64,000 nt of DNA. It comes from Paracoccus sulfuroxidans. GTDB taxonomy: Bacteria > Pseudomonadota > Alphaproteobacteria > Rhodobacterales > Rhodobacteraceae. The translations under genes and the position numbers were made by a program. This document shows, in pieces, positions 61,909 to 64,000 of the stretch (positions are counted from its first letter, which is position 1; every line of letters starts with the position of its first letter). Below the pieces are notes generated by a model, which saw nothing but the letters and a program-made list of their open reading frames with translations, was not told the DNA's origin and made no database searches. The stretch lies in assembly GCF_007830335.1 (NCBI RefSeq), contig NZ_VLKU01000015.1, positions 27,392 to 91,391 of the forward strand, written 5' to 3'.

Positions 61909-62240
61909 TTCAAGCTACGCGCTCAATATCCGCAATGCCGAGTGCGTTGAAGCAGTTCATAAGTGCGATACGGATCTGGATTTCAGCGGTCTGACGATCG
62001 GGATCGCGTGAGGCGATCCGCTCGCTGAAGAATTTGAGGTCGAGCAGGTAAACGCCACAGGTTCGAGAGAACCTGCGAGGTCATCTTCGCCTCGATCCGA
62101 CTTCGGACATGATAGTTGGTCCATTGCTTCCAGGTGGAGCGACCGAAGCGCCTGGTCGCGCGTGAGGTATATCGTCGCGGGCTCTGGCGGCAGGACAGTC
62201 CTCCTTCCACAGGCGGCCGTTTCTGCGGATGGGTATGATT
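61909..62240 (-). pseudogene. IS5-family transposase C-terminal remnant
   Basis: Minus-strand reading in two frames gives SRATRRFGRSTWKQWTNYHV then RSRIEAKM, and after a shift KFFSERIASRDPDRQTAEIQ and IRIALMNCFNALGIADIERV ending VA-stop. This is the C-terminal part of an IS5-group DDE transposase with a frameshift. The N-terminal part is gone. Confidence 0.75.
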
Positions 62241-62289
62241 GCCGTGCCGCGGCAATCCTCCCCGTTTTAACGTGGTGCTGAAGTAGACT

Positions 62290-62975
62290 TCAGGCAGCCA
62301 TCTTCAGTTTCTGGGCGGGTGTGATGACGCCTATGCCCATGTTGGGGCGCTCATTGCTGTAAGTCCATAGCCAGTCGGTTGCGATCTCCTGCGCCTCCTC
62401 GATGGTTTCAAAGATGTAGAGGTCCAGCCATTCATGCCGGACGGTCCTGTTGTAACGCTCGACATAAGCGTTCTGCTGGGGCTTTCCGGGCTGGATGTGA
62501 TTGAGAGCAATGCCCTGCTTTTCGGCCCAGATCATCAGCGTGGAGCTGATGTATTCTGGGCCGTCGCCAGTGGTTGCTCGAACCAATGGCGCAATCACGG
62601 ACAACTCCACCCTTATCGCGAGCGGCGTCCCGCGCCACTCGATGATCTGGTTCAGCGACCGAACCACCCGCTCAGCCGGGAGCGAGAAGTCGACCTCGAT
62701 GCCCAGGCCCTCACGGTTGAAGTCGTCCAGCACATTCAAGAGCCGGAACTGGCGACCATCGGCCAAGCGATCAGCCATGAACCGAAGGTCCGCGCAGCGA
62801 ATTCCATTGACCAGACGGTGTTCGGTGCCTCAGGGACGCTGAGTTCATCGGGTTTGTCGCGCTTGATCCTCCGGCGGGGCGTGATCCGCAGGTTCAACTC
62901 CAGCTCGCAGTAGATCCGGTGGACGCGCTTATGGTTCCACGGGTGCCCCTGGACGTTGCGCATATGCAGGAAGCA
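62290..62975 (-). pseudogene. IS3-family OrfB (element A), frameshifted and cut
   Basis: The C-terminal 160 residues read [72 protein letters not shown] and [21 protein letters not shown]. Upstream, RNVQGHPWNHKRVHRIYC and LELNLRITPRRRIKRDKP follow in another frame, so a shift near 62780 breaks it. About 14 foreign residues (from ELSVIAP) sit inside the DNGPEY motif, destroying a catalytic Asp. The N-terminal end stops at about 62975, where the next element begins. Confidence 0.85.
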
Positions 62976-62978
62976 TAG

Positions 62979-63200
62979 TGAGCTACCCCCCGATTTTCGG
63001 ACACTGACATAAGCTACGATTTGCAGTCTGCTGATCTTCGACGAGAAGGAGATCAGAGATGTCGAAACGGAAACAGCACGCGCCAGAGTTCAAGGCGAAG
63101 GTCGCGCTGGAAGCCCTGAAAGGCGAGGAGACGGCCGCCGAGCTAGCAAGCCGGTTCGGGTTGCATCCGACGGAAACGAGCCCTGCTCGACGGTGTGTTG
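62979..63200 (+). mobile_element. IS3-family element B, left end
   Basis: Begins with a likely terminal inverted repeat TGAGCTACCCCCCGATTTTC directly abutting the broken OrfB of element A. It carries orfA at 63059. The element is in turn cut at about 63200 by an IS21-family end. Confidence 0.65.
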
Positions 63201-63235
63201 ATTTCCGTCGATACGTGACCCGGTATCCGGCATAA
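63059..63235 (+). pseudogene. IS3-family OrfA (element B), truncated
   Basis: Reads [20 protein letters not shown] then [18 protein letters not shown], the typical N-terminal helix-turn-helix of OrfA. A short deletion of about 13 bases then shifts the frame: KRALLDG, the normal continuation, is visible in the shifted frame (GGAAACGAGCCCTGCTCGAC). The reading stops at 63235 inside the IS21 end. Not functional. Confidence 0.8.
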
Positions 63236-63307
63236 TTTTCATTGAGAATTGGCCCATATGACCCTTCTCCCAACGCAGCGAGCGACGGGGACCGAGGAGT
63301 GATCCAC

Positions 63308-63577
63308 ATGGGACTTTTGAATGTCATCCGGCGGATGGTCCTACGCGAGAGGCTGCCGATCCGGGAGATCGCACGTCGCACTGGTTTGTCGCGCAACACC
63401 ATCAAGAAGTATCTGAACTCTGGCACGGTCGAGCCGAAGTTCGCGGCTCCTGAGCGTCCGAGCAAGCTTGATCCTTTTGCGGACAAGCTTGCGGCTTGGC
63501 TGAAGACCGAGGCGTCCAAATCACGTAAGCAGCGCCGTCCGCTGACACGGCTTCACGCTGATCTCGTGGCTCTTTGA
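63308..63577 (+). pseudogene. IS21-family IstA N-terminal part, interrupted
   Basis: Reads MGLLNVIRRMVLRERLPIRE, IARRTGLSRNTIKKYLNSGT, the HTH part of IstA, then SKLDPFADKLAAWLKTEASK and LTRLHADLVAL. The normal protein continues with GFTGS; here TGA follows because an IS3 end begins at that point. The remaining istA and istB are outside the window or lost. Confidence 0.85.
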
Positions 63578-64000
63578 ACCGCGCCGGGTTTACCGGAGGC
63601 TTCAACTCCTGAGTAGGATGGAGCATCATGAGCAAGACAACGAACAAGCTTTCCCCCGAAGTGCGCGAACGTGCGGTGCGCTTGGTCCTCGACAATGAGG
63701 GTCAGCATGGATCGCGCTGGCAGGCAGCCATGTCGATCGCGGCGAAGATTGGCGATGCGCCCCAGACCCTGAACGATTGGGTCAAGAAGGCCGAGGTCGA
63801 TAGCGGCAAGCGGCCGGGAGTTTCGAGTGAGATGTCGGATCGCATGAAGGCCCTGGAATGTGAGAACCGGGAACTGCGCCAAGTCGAGCCATGGGAACGC
63901 CACTGGTCCGAGAGACCATGGCGAGGGAGATCCTGCGCAAGGCGAGCGCATATTTTGCGCTGGCGGAGCTCGACCGCCGGTCGAAGTGATGGTGTCGTTC
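63575..64000 (+). mobile_element. IS3-family element C, left part
   Basis: The left end TGAACCGCGCCGGGTTTACC starts exactly after the CTT codon of istA and provides istA's stop. An orfA-like gene follows at 63628, and the start of OrfB (ATGGTGTCGTTC at 63989) is cut by the window edge. This is the youngest layer of the stack. Confidence 0.8.
63628..63989 (+). pseudogene. IS3-family OrfA (element C) with internal insertion
   Basis: Reads [20 protein letters not shown] then [20 protein letters not shown] and [15 protein letters not shown]. The usual continuation ([13 protein letters not shown]...) is split: about 44 bases (63883-63926) stand between CAA and GAGATCCTG, where six bases are expected. 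They shift the frame; [24 protein letters not shown] is present in the other frame. OrfA is therefore probably broken although otherwise fresh. Confidence 0.75.

Overview
The window is high-GC alphaproteobacterial DNA. The family looks like Rhodobacteraceae/Paracoccaceae and is probably Paracoccus-like. Supporting this are a PHA regulator of the PhaR type, hexameric-type citrate synthase, an alphaproteobacterial ComEC without a C-terminal beta-lactamase domain, a fused DctQM TRAP permease, many ATGA start/stop overlaps and very high GC at third codon positions. The genus is an inference. I see no rRNA, no CRISPR array and one tRNA.

Layout. 1-10.3 kb: IS-like debris, tRNA-Ser(GGA), phaR, an H-NOX/diguanylate cyclase pair running out of comEC, then gltX, gltA, an SDR and cobQ. 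10.3-14.8 kb: secG, pyrG, a secreted heptad-repeat protein, ppk2 and a TerB-like gene. 14.8-19.5 kb: a polar amino-acid ABC importer with a glutamine-synthetase-like enzyme. 19.6-20.9 kb: a secreted protein with three PPC domains. 21.2-29.3 kb: a TRAP importer, IclR regulator, thiolase, acyl-CoA ligase, DUF296 protein and SDR, which looks like an uptake and CoA-degradation operon for an unidentified acid. 29.4-32.0 kb: an ECF sigma factor overlapping a membrane vWA protein. 32.0-36.6 kb: a LacI-type regulator divergent from an NCS2 permease, amidohydrolase and TauE/SafE exporter, with matching operator-like sites. 36.7-39.4 kb: arsR-arsC-acr3-arsH. 39.6-42.7 kb: a large RTX protein ending in a Hint domain.

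42.8-56.1 kb is a complete benzoate catabolic region. benABCD (benzoate to catechol), catA, catB, catC (catechol to 3-oxoadipate enol-lactone), pcaD, pcaIJ and pcaF (to succinyl-CoA and acetyl-CoA) and the transporter benK are all present. An IclR-type and a LysR-type regulator each sit next to a fitting operator-like palindrome.

56.9-64.0 kb is accessory DNA. A DUF4123 adaptor, a large AHH-nuclease polymorphic toxin and a translationally coupled putative immunity gene lie between two same-direction, decayed copies of one IS3-family transposase end. To the right is a stack of IS elements, each inserted in the previous one (IS3, IS3, IS21, IS3). The most unusual content is this toxin module. 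Next are the H-NOX protein lacking the canonical Y-x-S-x-R motif beside a GGDEF enzyme, the ECF/vWA pair, and the Cys-rich tail on ArsH.
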